Assembly (NCBI GenBank): GCA_032207245.1
Contig: CM063509.1
Location: forward strand, 63,305,344-63,369,343
Origin: Pardosa pseudoannulata
Taxonomy: Eukaryota > Arthropoda > Arachnida > Araneae > Lycosidae
Reading direction: 5' to 3'
Length of the DNA stretch: 64,000 bases
Part shown: piece by piece, positions 30,784 to 41,512 of the stretch
How the letters are laid out: each line of letters begins with the position of its first letter
Position numbering within the stretch: the stretch's first letter is position 1
Made by a program: the position numbers and the translations under genes
Notes under the pieces: generated by a model
What the model saw: the letters and a program-made list of their open reading frames with translations, nothing else
Told to the model about the DNA's origin: nothing
The model's database searches: none

Positions 30784-31178
30784 ATTTATATGTTATATAT
30801 ATTTATATTATATATATATTATATATTTCTAAACAGAGCTTTGTTTTGACTTTTTCCTCCATCTACGCATCTTAATTTTTTCCAAGTCATTAAAAACGTC
30901 ATCCAACCACCTTTTCCAAGTGCTAATTTGTAATCAGCTATCTCGTTTGCTAGATTTCAGTCCAAGTCGCCTTCCATAAAATACGTCCGGAATTTCCCTG
31001 TGTGACTTCCGTAACAAGGTTTTTTTCTGCGTCAAGGATGTTGGACCTGCACCCAAACCCGAACCTGGAGAAAACAATCCCCTGATAGAATCCAAAAAGG
31101 CAAGGTATCAGGCTATCATCCCAGGCCTTGAGCACCTATTTTAATCGCCTGCTAGGGCCCATAAAGGGCTGTAGATCT
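30784..31178. other. Unrecognised 395-bp island
   Basis: Longest non-repeat island of this zone with near-balanced base composition. A 61-codon minus-strand frame (30,950-31,135) is too short to support and matches no family I know. Confidence 0.4.
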
Positions 31179-31335
31179 TTTAATTTCAAACTGATACGAA
31201 TCAAAATCTAAATAAATTTAATAGTACATTATGTTTCAAAGAAACTGCATTTAAGGAATAAGATTTAAACTATAGATTTCTTTATTACACTCTGCAGTAT
31301 AACAAAAATTAATTAGAAATATTTATTTAAACATT

Positions 31336-31414
31336 TGTCAGAAGTGGGATTCGAACCCACGCCCGGAAGACCGGACTGCGACCTGAACGCAGCGCCTTGG
31401 ACCGCTCGGTCATT
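31336..31414 (-). pseudogene. tRNA-Leu lacking four 5' bases
   Basis: Consensus until cggtcatt. Confidence 0.7.
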
Positions 31415-31608
31415 ACGTCTGCAAATTCTCCTCACTTTGGGATTTGACAGTTTTAATTTCAAACTGATACGAATCAAAATCTAAATAAATTTAATAGTAC
31501 ATTATGTTTCAAAGAAACTGCATTTAAGGAATAAGATTTAAACTATAGATTTCTTTATTACACTCTGCAGTATAACAAAAATTAATTAGAAATATTTATT
31601 TAAACATT

Positions 31609-31683
31609 TGTCAGAAGTGGGATTCGAACCCACGCCCGGAAGACCGGACTGCGACCTGAACGCAGCGCCTTGGACCGCTCGGC
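31609..31683 (-). pseudogene. tRNA-Leu lacking the 5' acceptor strand
   Basis: Consensus until ctcggc, then an island with a CA-rich tract. Confidence 0.75.
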
Positions 31684-32165
31684 TTACTTATTGCACGCAT
31701 ACGCACACGCACACATACGCACAAGCACACAGACACACACATACACATACATACACATACACACACATATGAGTCTTTGCGGCTACAACCGAAATACTTG
31801 ACATCTTTTTCATCAATTACTTCTTCGATGTACCAAAAATTCATTACTGATTTTGGTTTCCATACAGTTACAAGTGATATGATGCATTAAAAATTTTAAT
31901 ATAAAAGAAATTAAGAAATATTAGCATACCCGTATGAGAACTTGTGTGGAAACGGAACTCCTCATTCATATAATTAATATTTATTATCACGTTTTCTATA
32001 TTAATAATTAATAAATTTTAAAAAAATATAGTATTCAATTTAAATTTTAGTTAATAGTATTACAGATCATGCATTAGCATACATCAGAAATCAAATCAAG
32101 TGTTCGTTGATTTTCCGCTATATTTAATTATGGTGTAGTGAGACAACTACGCATGTCTGATAACC
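31684..32165. other. Unrecognised island with CA-rich tract
   Basis: 31,697-31,770 is an imperfect CA/CATACA microsatellite; the rest is AT-rich with no coding signal. Confidence 0.45.
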
Positions 32166-32202
32166 CTGAACGCAGCGCCTTGGACAGCTCGGCCATTCTG
32201 AC
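32166..32202 (-). pseudogene. tRNA-Leu 5' half
   Basis: D-arm and anticodon arm, G18T; followed by a normal 5' flank for about 18 bp. Confidence 0.7.
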
Positions 32203-32220
32203 ACGCGCTACCTTAAAAAG

Positions 32221-32592
32221 TGATTTAGGACCGTTCTCACGAAAGTCAGTTAACGGTTAACAGCGATTTTCACATGGTGCCAACTAATGGTAGAAAGCAA
32301 TTATCCATTTAAACATTATGTTTCAAAGAAACTGCATTTAAGGAATAAGATTTAAACTATAGATTTCTTTATTACACTCTGCAGTATAACAAAAATTAAT
32401 TAGAAATATTTATTTAAACATTTGTCAGAAGTGGGATTCGAACCCGGTTAGCGTTAAACGAATTTGGTGAGATCCGAACTTAGCGAATTGGATGGGGATT
32501 TAATTCTCGGATTAAGGCAGTTTGAATACCGGTTTTGTACTTAACACTCGCGTAACACTTGAACCTGGTTTAACTTGTGCTGGTGAATGGTT
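32221..32592. other. Islands flanking a spacer piece
   Basis: 32,221-32,313 and 32,447-32,592 are unrelated to the array. Several ttaac/gttaa motifs occur but no clear inverted termini. Confidence 0.4.
32423..32446 (-). pseudogene. tRNA-Leu 3' tip
   Basis: Acceptor 3' strand and T-arm only. Confidence 0.7.
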
Positions 32593-32748
32593 TTAATTTC
32601 AAACTGATACGAATCAAAATCTAAATAAATTTAATAGTACATTATGTTTCAAAGAAACTGCATTTAAGGAATAAGATTTAAACTATAGATTTCTTTATTA
32701 CACTCTGCAGTATAACAAAAATTAATTAGAAATATTTATTTAAACATT

Positions 32749-32832
32749 TGTCAGAAGTGGGATTCGAACCCACGCCCGGAAGACCGGACTGCGACCTGAA
32801 CGCAGCGCCTTGGACCGCTCGGCCATTCTGAC
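32749..32832 (-). tRNA. tRNA-Leu-CAG: tRNA-Leu(CAG)
   Basis: Consensus; a foreign island starts 6 bp upstream. Confidence 0.92.
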
Positions 32833-32837
32833 ACGCG

Positions 32838-33027
32838 CTTGTGTTGAGTAGTAATTTCAAGTCATTTAGAGTTTTAAAATTGATAGGGAGATATAAATGG
32901 AGTTTATTGCTTATTTTTGGACATTATTTGGGGCTGGAGCAAAAATGTACTGTCTCCAAGACTCGAAAGGATCTTAATTAGACCTGGTTATACCAAGATC
33001 AAAGTCTGTAGTGGAACGGCGTGTAAT
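32838..33027. other. Unrecognised island
   Basis: 190 bp between a consensus tRNA's 5' flank and spacer; nothing recognised. Confidence 0.4.
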
Positions 33028-33173
33028 ACTGATACGAATCAAAATCTAAATAAATTTAATAGTACATTATGTTTCAAAGAAACTGCATTTAAGGAATAAG
33101 ATTTAAACTATAGATTTCTTTATTACACTCTGCAGTATAACAAAAATTAATTAGAAATATTTATTTAAACATT

Positions 33174-33257
33174 TGTCAGAAGTGGGATTCGAACCCACGC
33201 CCGGAAGACCGGACTGCGACCTGAACGCAGCGCCTTGGACCGCTCGGCCATTCTGAC
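33174..33257 (-). tRNA. tRNA-Leu-CAG: tRNA-Leu(CAG)
   Basis: Consensus. Confidence 0.92.
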
Positions 33258-33432
33258 ACGCGCTACCTTAAAAAGGGTTTTAATTTCAAACTGATACGAA
33301 TCAAAATCTAAATAAATTTAATAGTACATTATGTTTCAAAGAAACTGCATTTAAGGAATAAGATTTAAACTATAGATTTCTTTATTACACTCCCAAATCA
33401 TACTCTTCTGTTAAAACATTTATTTAAACATT

Positions 33433-33507
33433 TGTCAGAAGTGGGATTCGAACCCACGCCCGGAAGACCGGACTGCGACCTGAACGCAGCGCCTTGGACC
33501 GCTCGGC
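33433..33507 (-). pseudogene. tRNA-Leu lacking the 5' acceptor strand
   Basis: Cut at ctcggc, the same point as 30,408 and 31,683. Confidence 0.78.
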
Positions 33508-33966
33508 AAGCTTAAACACATTTGTTAAAACACACATATAAATTTTCCTTTCCCATTTATGAACCGTATAATTCGCGACTACGTGGAAAGAAAATTACCT
33601 TCATTTGTTACTCTTCCTATTTTCAAGGGGGAAAATTTCAGTCGGGTAAAACATACTCTTTGAAAATTAACCTAGTCGACGGTTTTAATTTCAAACTGAC
33701 GAATCAAAATCTAAATAAATTTAATAGTACATTATGTTTCAAAGAAACTGCATTTAAGGAATAAGATTTAAACTATAGATTTCTTTATTACACTCTGCAG
33801 TATTGGGTAAAAAGTTCCTGAAAGAAGTTTAACTTCTTTCTCTCTTTTCCCATTTGAGAATGGTGATCACTGGATACAACATCGCGATATAATTCTCTCA
33901 TCCAAGGTCAAGGTAATGACTTTCTTTAAGCACTTTCATGTGACCACCAATTTATTTTACATACAC
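33508..33966. other. Two unrecognised islands
   Basis: 33,508-33,680 and 33,804-33,966, separated by spacer; AT-rich with no coding signal. An inverted repeat gaaagaagttt/aacttctttc lies near 33,820-33,840. Confidence 0.4.
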
Positions 33967-34096
33967 ATCTAAATAAATTTAATAGTACATTATGTTTCAA
34001 AGAAACTGCATTTAAGGAATAAGATTTAAACTATAGATTTCTTTATTACACTCTGCAGCATAACAAAAATTAATTAGAAATATTTATTTAAACATT

Positions 34097-34159
34097 GGTC
34101 AGAAGGTGGATTCGAACCCACGCCGGAAGACCGGACTGCGACCTGAACGCAGCCTTGGA
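34097..34159 (-). pseudogene. tRNA-Leu fragment
   Basis: The ggtcagaaggtggatt type of 29,937, cut in the D-arm and joined to the 447-bp satellite. Confidence 0.7.
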
Positions 34160-34370
34160 AGCAACACAATTACTCATCCGAAGTCCGTAGAGGGAAAATA
34201 TAAACATAATCTCTCGTCTTTTATCAAAAAAGATATACCCTGCTGTTTTCCCGATATAGGTAAATAGCGGCGAAATCTTAAATGACTGCATTTTATTACC
34301 ATGTTTTACTAGTATATGTAATGTATTCACAATTACCGTGACAGGCAATTAAATTGTTTTCAAAAATTTT
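34160..34370. repeat. 447-bp satellite, piece 1
   Basis: Matches piece 4 (36,600-36,838) closely, including atctctcgtcttttatcaaa and taggtaaatagcggcgaaat. Confidence 0.8.
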
Positions 34371-34537
34371 AAAGGGTTTTAATTTCAAACTGATACGAAT
34401 CAAAATCTAAATAAATTTAATAGTACATTATGTTTCAAAGAAACTGCATTTAAGGAATAAGATTTAAACTATAGATTACTTTATTACACTATGCAGTATA
34501 AAAAAAAATTAATTAGAAAAAAATTTATTTAAACATT

Positions 34538-34621
34538 TGTCAGAAGTGGGATTCGAACCCACGCCCGGAAGACCGGACTGCGACCTGAACGCAGCGCCTT
34601 GGACCGCTCGGCCATTCTGAC
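34538..34621 (-). tRNA. tRNA-Leu-CAG: tRNA-Leu(CAG)
   Basis: Consensus. Confidence 0.92.
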
Positions 34622-34743
34622 ACGCGCTACCTTAAAAAGGGTTTTAATTTCAAACTGATACGAATCAAAATCTAAATAAATTTAATAGTACATTATGTTT
34701 CAAAGAAACTGCATTTAAGGAATAAGATTTAAACTATAGATTT

Positions 34744-35435
34744 TGTGGTGAGTAAGAGAACCTTAATTCATATTGCGCAATAATTTCCATTTCAATGGGA
34801 CAGAAATTATTAACTTGCTGTTCTTTTTAAACTCAGCTGTATTTATCACGAGATTTTGGTGACTCATCTTTCATTTCATGCCAGACGGCGTTTCTCACCA
34901 TCCAGCAACTCTGAGGTAATTTCAGTGGAATTCCAGTGTAAGTTGCTTCAGATGATCAGAACAATTGCTCCTCTGAAATACAAAGCGAGAAAATACAAAT
35001 ATAATCACTCCTCTGTTTTTTTTTTGTTTTTTTTTATAGAAAAAAATCTTTGCATTTTCCCTACACGGATTTATATCGGAAAAACCATAAATTTCTACAC
35101 TTTGATAACATGTTTTACACCTATATGTAATATATTCGCAATTATCGTAGCATGTAATTATATTGTTTTTTCTAATTTCAATATTAAAACTAGACAAAAA
35201 AAGAGAGCCTTAATACACTGACCAAAATAATTCCCGTTTCAATGGGAAAAATTATTAACTTCCTAAATTTTCAAAATTCATATGTAATTCTCACAAGACT
35301 TAGGAGACTCATCTTTTAAGTTCTGCCAGATAGCGTTTCTAACCATCCAAAAACTCTGAGTTAATTTCAAAATGAATTTTAGTTTAAGTTGCTTTACATT
35401 AAAAGCACAGATTTTCCTCTGAAATCCAAAGTGAG
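34744..35435. repeat. 447-bp satellite, piece 2
   Basis: More than one monomer: ttcaatggga recurs at 34,791 and 35,238, giving the 447-bp period. Contains a T-rich run at 35,017-35,038. Confidence 0.85.
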
Positions 35436-35439
35436 CATT

Positions 35440-35523
35440 TGTCAGAAGTGGGATTCGAACCCACGCCCGGAAGACCGGACTGCGACCTGAACGCAGCGCC
35501 TTGGACCGCTCGGCCATTCTGAC
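35440..35523 (-). tRNA. tRNA-Leu-CAG: tRNA-Leu(CAG)
   Basis: Consensus body. Satellite begins 4 bp past A73, so the normal terminator is missing. Confidence 0.9.
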
Positions 35524-35701
35524 ACGCGCTACCTTAAAAAGGGTTTTAATTTCAAACTGATACGAATCAAAATCTAAATAAATTTAATAGTACATTATGT
35601 TTCAAAGAAACTGCATTTAAGGAATAAGATTTAAACTATAGATTTCTTTATTACACTCTGCAGTATAACAAAAATTAATTAGAAATATTTATTTAAACAT
35701 T

Positions 35702-35785
35702 TGTCAGAAGTGGGATTCGAACCCACGCCCGGAAGACCGGACTGCGACCTGAACGCAGCGCCTTGGACCGCTCGGCCATTCTGAC
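35702..35785 (-). tRNA. tRNA-Leu-CAG: tRNA-Leu(CAG)
   Basis: Consensus. Confidence 0.92.
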
Positions 35786-35963
35786 ACGCGCTACCTTAAA
35801 AAGGGTTTTAATTTCAAACTGATACGAATCAAAATCTAAATAAATTTAATAGTACATTATGTTTCAAAGAAACTGCATTTAAGGAATAAGATTTAAACTA
35901 TAGATTTCTTTATTACACTCTGCAGTATAACAAAAATTAATTAGAAATATTTATTTAAGCATT

Positions 35964-36013
35964 TGTCAGAAGTGGGATTCTAACCCATGCCCGGAAGACC
36001 GGACTGCCACCTG
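35964..36013 (-). pseudogene. tRNA-Leu 3' fragment, B-box mutant
   Basis: ggattctaacc type, cut within the anticodon loop. Confidence 0.75.
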
Positions 36014-36389
36014 GAATGTAATAACACCTATTTTTTGGAGAAAAAATCCTTGCATTTTCCCTATACGATTTATATCAGAAAAACCATAAATTTCTCCCCT
36101 TTAGTAACATGTTTTACGCCTATATATAATGTATTCACAATTATCGTAATATGTAATTAAATTATTTTCCTCAATTTCAATACCGAAATGCGATAAAAAA
36201 GAGAGCCTCAATTCGCTGACCACAATAATTTTCATTTCAAAGGGAGAAAAATTATGAACTTGCTGTATTTTTTTAAACTACATTTTAGTTATCACAAAAT
36301 TTTGGCAACTCATATTTTATTTTCTACCAGATGGCATTTCTGAACATCCAGGAACTCTGAGGTAATTTCAGTGGAATTCCAGTGTAAGT
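36014..36389. repeat. 447-bp satellite, piece 3
   Basis: Begins gaatgtaataacacc, identical to 38,045 onward, and continues the monomer left off at 35,435. Confidence 0.85.
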
Positions 36390-36523
36390 CAAAATCTAAA
36401 TAAATTTAATAGTACATTATGCTTCAAAGAAACTGCATTTAAGGAATAAGATTTAAACTATAGATTTCTTTATTACACTCTGCAGTATAACAAAAATTAA
36501 TTAGAAATATTTATTTAAACATT

Positions 36524-36599
36524 TGTCAGAATTGGGATTCGAACCCACGCCCGGAATTCCGGACTGCGACTTGAACGCAGCACCTTGGATCGCTCGGCC
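36524..36599 (-). pseudogene. tRNA-Leu fragment, anticodon CAA
   Basis: Loop TTCAAGT; the variable arm is a perfect palindrome (ccggaattccgg); 5' acceptor lost at the satellite junction. Confidence 0.65.
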
Positions 36600-36838
36600 C
36601 AGATGAGCAGCACAATTGCTCCTCTGAAATCCAAAGCGAGAAAATATAAATATAATCTCTCGTCTTTTATCAAAAAAAAATACCCTGCTGTTTTCCAGAT
36701 ATAGGTAAATAGCGGCGAAATCTTAAATGACTGCATTTTATTACCATGTTTTACGAGTATATGTAATATATTCACAATTACCGTGACAGGCAATTAAATT
36801 GTTTTCTAAAATTTTAATATCACATTGTGGTGAGTAAG
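36600..36838. repeat. 447-bp satellite, piece 4
   Basis: Resumes at cagatgagcag after a 210-bp tRNA block. Confidence 0.85.
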
Positions 36839-36995
36839 TTTAATTTCAAACTGATACGAATCAAAATCTAAATAAATTTAATAGTACATTATGTTTCAAA
36901 GAAACTGCATTTAAGGAATAAGATTTAAACTATAGATTTCTTTATTACACTCTGCAGTATAACAAAAATTAATTAGAAATATTTATTTAAACATT

Positions 36996-37079
36996 TGTCA
37001 GAAGTGGGATTCGAACCCACGCCCGGAAGACCGGACTGCGACCTGAACGCAGCGCCTTGGACCGCTCGGCCATTCTGAC
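36996..37079 (-). tRNA. tRNA-Leu-CAG: tRNA-Leu(CAG)
   Basis: Consensus. Confidence 0.92.
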
Positions 37080-37257
37080 ACGCGCTACCTTAAAAAGGGT
37101 TTTAATTTCAAACTGATACGAATCAAAATCTAAATAAATTTAATAGTACATTATGTTTCAAAGAAACTGCATTTAAGGAATAAGATTTAAACTATAGATT
37201 TCTTTATTACACTCTGCAGTATAACAAAAATTAATTAGAAATATTTATTTAAACATT

Positions 37258-37335
37258 TGTCAGAAGTGGGATTCGAACCCACGCCCGGAAGACCGGACTG
37301 CGACCTGAACGCAGCGCCTTGGACCGCTCGGCCAT
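37258..37335 (-). pseudogene. tRNA-Leu lacking the 5' acceptor strand
   Basis: Cut at ggccat, joined to satellite. Confidence 0.78.
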
Positions 37336-37558
37336 TTAATTCATATAGCGCAATAATTTCCATTTCAATGGGATAAAAATTATTAACTTGCTGTTCTTTT
37401 TTCAGTTGTGTTTATCACGAGATTTTGGTGACTCATCTTTCATTTCATGCCAGTCGGCGTTTCTCACACCCAGGAACTCTGAGGTAATTTCAGTGGAATT
37501 CCAGTGTAAGTTGCTTCAGATGAGCAGCACAATTGCTCCTCTGAAATCCAAAGCGAGA
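37336..37558. repeat. 447-bp satellite, piece 5
   Basis: Resumes at ttaattcatatagcgcaat after a 497-bp tRNA block. Confidence 0.85.
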
Positions 37559-37641
37559 CAAACTGATACGAATCAAAATCTAAATAAATTTAATAGTACG
37601 TTATGTTTCAAAGAAACTGCGTTTAAGGAATAAGATTTAAA

Positions 37642-38163
37642 TATAAAATATCACACCTCTATTTTTTTGGAAAAAAATCCCTGCATTTTCCTTATACGGA
37701 TCTATATCGGAAAAAAATTTTCTACACTTTAGTAACATGTTTTTCACAATTCACAATTATTGTGAAATTCACAATACATATTCAATTCACAATTATCGTA
37801 GCATGAGAGCCTTAATTCACTGACCGAAATAATTCCCGTTCAATGGGACAAAAATTATTAACTTCATAACTTTTCAAATTCATATGTGGTTCTCACAAGA
37901 CTTAGGAGACTCATCTTTTAAGTTCTGCCAGATAGCGTTTCTAACCATCCAAAAACTCTGAGTTAATTTCAAAATGAATTTTAGTTTAAGTTGCTTTACA
38001 TTAAAAGCACAGATTTTCCTCTGAAATCCAAAGTGAGAAAATATGAATGTAATAACACCTATTTTTTGGAGAAAAAATCCTTGCATTTTCCCTATACGAT
38101 TTATATCAGAAAAACCATAAATTTCTCCCCTTTAGTAACATGTTTTACGCCTATATATAATAT
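37642..38163. repeat. 447-bp satellite, piece 6
   Basis: Longest late piece; holds the uninterrupted form of the site broken at 35,435. Confidence 0.85.
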
Positions 38164-38186
38164 ATAGAAATATTTATTTAAACATT

Positions 38187-38294
38187 TGTCAGAAGTGGGA
38201 TTCGAACCCACGCCCGGAAAACCGGACTGCGACCTGAACGCAGCGCCTTGGACCGCTCGGCCATTCGCGCCTTGGACCGCTCGGCCATTCTGAC
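38187..38294 (-). pseudogene. tRNA-Leu with duplicated D-arm
   Basis: The D-arm plus part of the acceptor (gcgccttggaccgctcgg onward) is repeated in tandem, giving two A boxes. Confidence 0.75.
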
Positions 38295-38634
38295 ACGCAC
38301 TACCTTAAAAAGGGTTTTAAAAATCCAAATAAATTTAATAGTACATTATGTTTCAAAGAAACTGCATTTAAGGAATTTTCAAACTGATACGAATCAAAAT
38401 CTAAATAAATTTAATTAGAAATATTTATTTAAACATTTGTCAGAAGTGGGATTCAAACTGCATTTAAGGAATAAGATTTAAACTATAGATTTCTTTAAAT
38501 CAAAATCTAAATAAATTTAATAGTACATTATGTTTCAAAGAAACTGCATTTAAGGAATAAGATTTAAACTATAGATTTCTTTATTACACTCTGCAGTATA
38601 ACAAAAATTAATTAGAAATATTTATTTAAACATT

Positions 38635-38718
38635 TGTCAGAAGTGGGATTCGAACCCACTACCGGGAGACCGGACTGTGACCTGAACGCCGAGCCTTTGA
38701 CAGCTCGGCCATTCTGAC
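38635..38718 (-). tRNA. tRNA-Leu(CAG), diverged
   Basis: Changes in variable arm, anticodon stem and D-loop (gcctttgacagctcgg). Confidence 0.5.
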
Positions 38719-38931
38719 ACGCACTACCTTAAGACCGCTCGGCCATTCTGGCCATTCTGACACGCGCTACCTTAAAAAATTTCAAACTGATACGAATCAA
38801 AATCTAAATAAATTTAATAGTACATTATGTTTCAAAGAAACTGCATTTAAGGAATAAGATTTAAACTATAGATTTCTTTATTACACTCTGCAGTATAACA
38901 AAAATTAATTAGAAATATTTATTTAAACATT

Positions 38932-39014
38932 TGTCAGAAGTGGGATTCGAACCCACGCCCGGAAGACCGGACTGCGACCTGAACGCAGCGCCTTGGACCG
39001 CTCGTCCATTCTGA
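38932..39014 (-). pseudogene. tRNA-Leu(CAG), 5' end lost
   Basis: A box damaged (ctcgtcc) and the first base cut. Confidence 0.6.
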
Positions 39015-39308
39015 TTTCTTTATTACACTCTGCAGTATAACAAAAAATTAATTAGAAATATTTATTTAAACATTTGTCAGAAGTGGGATTCGAATACGAA
39101 TCAAAATCTAAATAAATTTAATAGTACATTATGTTTCCAGCGCCTTGGACCGCTCGGCCATTCTGACACGCGCTATACCTTAAAAAGGGTTTTAATTTCA
39201 AACTGATACGAATCAAAATCTAAATAAATTTAATAGTTTAAACTATAGATTTCTTTATTACACTCTGCAGTATAACAAAAATTAATTAGAAATATTTATT
39301 TAAACATT

Positions 39309-39389
39309 TGTCAGAAGTGGGATTCGAACACACGCCGGAAGACCGGACTGCGACCTGAACGCAGCGCCTTGGACCGCTCGGCCATTCTG
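39309..39389 (-). pseudogene. tRNA-Leu(CAG), 5' end lost
   Basis: Missing G1 and U2; variable arm one base short. Confidence 0.65.
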
Positions 39390-39521
39390 CATTTAAGGAA
39401 TAAGATTTAAACTATAGATTTCTTTATTACACTCTGCAGTATAACAAAAATTAATTAGAATCAAAATCTAAATAAATTTAATAGTACATTATGTTTCAAA
39501 GAAACTGCATTTAAGGAATAA

Positions 39522-39589
39522 CGAACCCACGCCCGGAAAGACCGGACTGGACCTGAACGCAGCGCCTTGGATCGCTCGGCCATTCTGGC
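39522..39589 (-). pseudogene. tRNA-Leu lacking its 3' end
   Basis: Begins mid T-loop; anticodon stem shortened. Confidence 0.65.
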
Positions 39590-39609
39590 ACGCACTACCT
39601 TAAAACATT

Positions 39610-39731
39610 TGTCAGAAGTGGGATTCGAACCCACGCCCGGAAGACCGGACTGCGACCTGAACGCAGCGCCTTGGACCGCTCGGCCATTCTGCGACCTGAA
39701 CGCAGCGCTTGGACCGCTCGGCCATTCTGAC
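39610..39731 (-). pseudogene. tRNA-Leu with duplicated 5' half
   Basis: A body to ctg (39,691) is fused to a second anticodon-plus-D-arm half ending at 39,731. Confidence 0.7.
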
Positions 39732-39889
39732 ACGCGTTACCTTAAAAAAGGGTTTTAATTTCAAACTGATACGAATAAATAAATTTAATAGTACATTATG
39801 TTTCAAAGAAACTGCATTTAAGGAATAAGAAACAAAAATTAATTAGAAATATTTATTTAAACATTTAAATATTTATTTAAACATTTGTC

Positions 39890-40430
39890 AGAAGTGTCGA
39901 ACGCCCGACCCGGAAGCAGCGACCTGAACGCGCCCTTTTTTTTACTTCAAACGAATCAAATCTAAATAAATACATCTTTTTCAACTCTTTCGAATCATTA
40001 AATTTTTTATAGATTTTGTTTTATTAAGTCTATTTAAAATAGATCTTTATTACATTATAATATTTGTCAGAGATTTGCCCACGCCCTCCGAACCCCTCTC
40101 GCCCTGGCTCGCCTTTCTGCGAGCCACTGCGATTTAATTAAAAAAATAATATTAGAATCAATCTCAATAGAAACTGCATTTAAGATAAATTTAACATGCT
40201 CTTTATTTTTAAAGACAACTTTTTAGAAAATAATTTTTAGATTTTACTAGAAGGAGCCCCACGCCCGACAGGACCTTAAGAAAGGCCCCCTCCCCGGAAC
40301 GACTACCTTAAAAAGGGAATATTAATTAAACTCTTAAACTAATAAATTTTATAATATCTTATTATGTTTAGTATTTAAGAATAGACTAAAAAATAGATTA
40401 TTAACAAAATATAACAAAAATAGAAATAAT
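39890..40430. other. Strongly eroded pair of array units
   Basis: Follows the order of the 262-bp unit twice, but with bases dropped throughout and GC-rich remnants at the tRNA positions (for example gcccacgccctccgaacccc). Neither tRNA is functional. Confidence 0.6.
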
Positions 40431-40438
40431 TAAACATT

Positions 40439-40522
40439 TGTCAGAAGTGGGATTCGAACCCACGCCCGGAAGACCGGACTGCGACCTGAACGCAGCGCCT
40501 TGGACCGCTCGGCCATTCTGAC
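40439..40522 (-). tRNA. tRNA-Leu-CAG: tRNA-Leu(CAG)
   Basis: Consensus. Confidence 0.92.
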
Positions 40523-40700
40523 ACGCGTTACCTTAAAATGGGTTATAATTTCAAACTGATACGAATCAAAATCTAAATAAATTTAATAGTACATTATGTT
40601 TCAAAGAAACTGCATTTAAGGAATAAGATTTAAACTATAGATTTCTTTATTACACTCTGCAGTATAACAAAAATTAATTAGAAATATTTATTTAAACATT

Positions 40701-40784
40701 TGTCAGAAGTGGGATTCGAACCCACGCCCGGAAGACCGGACTGCGACCTGAACGCAGCGCCTTGGACCGCTCGGCCATTCTGAC
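40701..40784 (-). tRNA. tRNA-Leu-CAG: tRNA-Leu(CAG)
   Basis: Consensus. Confidence 0.92.
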
Positions 40785-40953
40785 ACGCGCTACTTTAAAA
40801 AGGGCCATTCTGACACGCGCTACCTTAAAAAAAATTTAATAGTACATTATGTTTCAAAGAAACTGCATTTAAGGAATAAGATTTAAACTATAGATTTCTT
40901 TATTACACTCTGCAGTATAACAAAAATTAATTAGAAATATTTATTTAAACATT

Positions 40954-41020
40954 TGTCAGAAGTGGGATTCGAACCCACGCTGGAAGACCGGACTGCGACC
41001 TGAACGCAACGCCTTGGACC
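40954..41020 (-). pseudogene. tRNA-Leu 3' part
   Basis: Cut in the D-loop and joined directly to the next fragment. Confidence 0.75.
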
Positions 41021-41088
41021 CGAACCCACGCCCGGAAGACCGGACTGCGACCTGAACGCAGCGCCTTGGACCGCTCGGCCATTCTGAC
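41021..41088 (-). pseudogene. tRNA-Leu lacking its 3' end
   Basis: Starts mid T-loop; abuts 40,954-41,020. Confidence 0.75.
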
Positions 41089-41249
41089 ACGCGCTACCTT
41101 AAAAAGGGTACGAATCAAAATCTAAATAAATTTAATAGTACATTATGTTTCAAAGAAACTGCATTTAAGGAATAAGATTTAAACTATAGATTTCTTTATT
41201 ACACTCTGCAGTATAACAAAAATTAATTAGAAATATTTATTTAAACATT

Positions 41250-41333
41250 TGTCAGAAGTGGGATTCGAACCCACGCCCGGAAGACCGGACTGCGACCTGA
41301 ACGCAGCGCCTTGGACCGCTCGGCCATTCTGAC
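41250..41333 (-). tRNA. tRNA-Leu-CAG: tRNA-Leu(CAG)
   Basis: Consensus. Confidence 0.92.
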
Positions 41334-41512
41334 ACGCGCTACCGTAAAATGCGTTTTTAATTTCAAACTGATACGAATCAAAATCTAAATAAATTTAATA
41401 GTACATTATGTTTCAAAGAAACTGCATTTAAGGAATAAGATTTAAACTATAGATTTCTTTATTACACTCTGCAGTATAACAAAAATTAATTAGAAATATT
41501 TATTTAAACATT

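Larger units (their letters stand above)
24829..38165. repeat. Array zone interleaved with foreign DNA
   Basis: Blocks of tRNA unit, from 80 bp to several units, alternate with sequence unrelated to the unit. Block ends fall at many different points of the unit, so no fixed element ends exist, and no target-site duplications are evident. All tRNA blocks keep the minus orientation. Confidence 0.85.

Noticed and set aside
30950..31135. Minus-strand frame as a retroelement remnant
   Set aside because: No recognisable reverse transcriptase, integrase or gag motif in the short frame.
34371..37641. tRNA unit as a transposon inserting into the 447-bp satellite
   Set aside because: Insert ends fall at different unit positions each time, and the satellite loses a few bp; target duplications are not seen.
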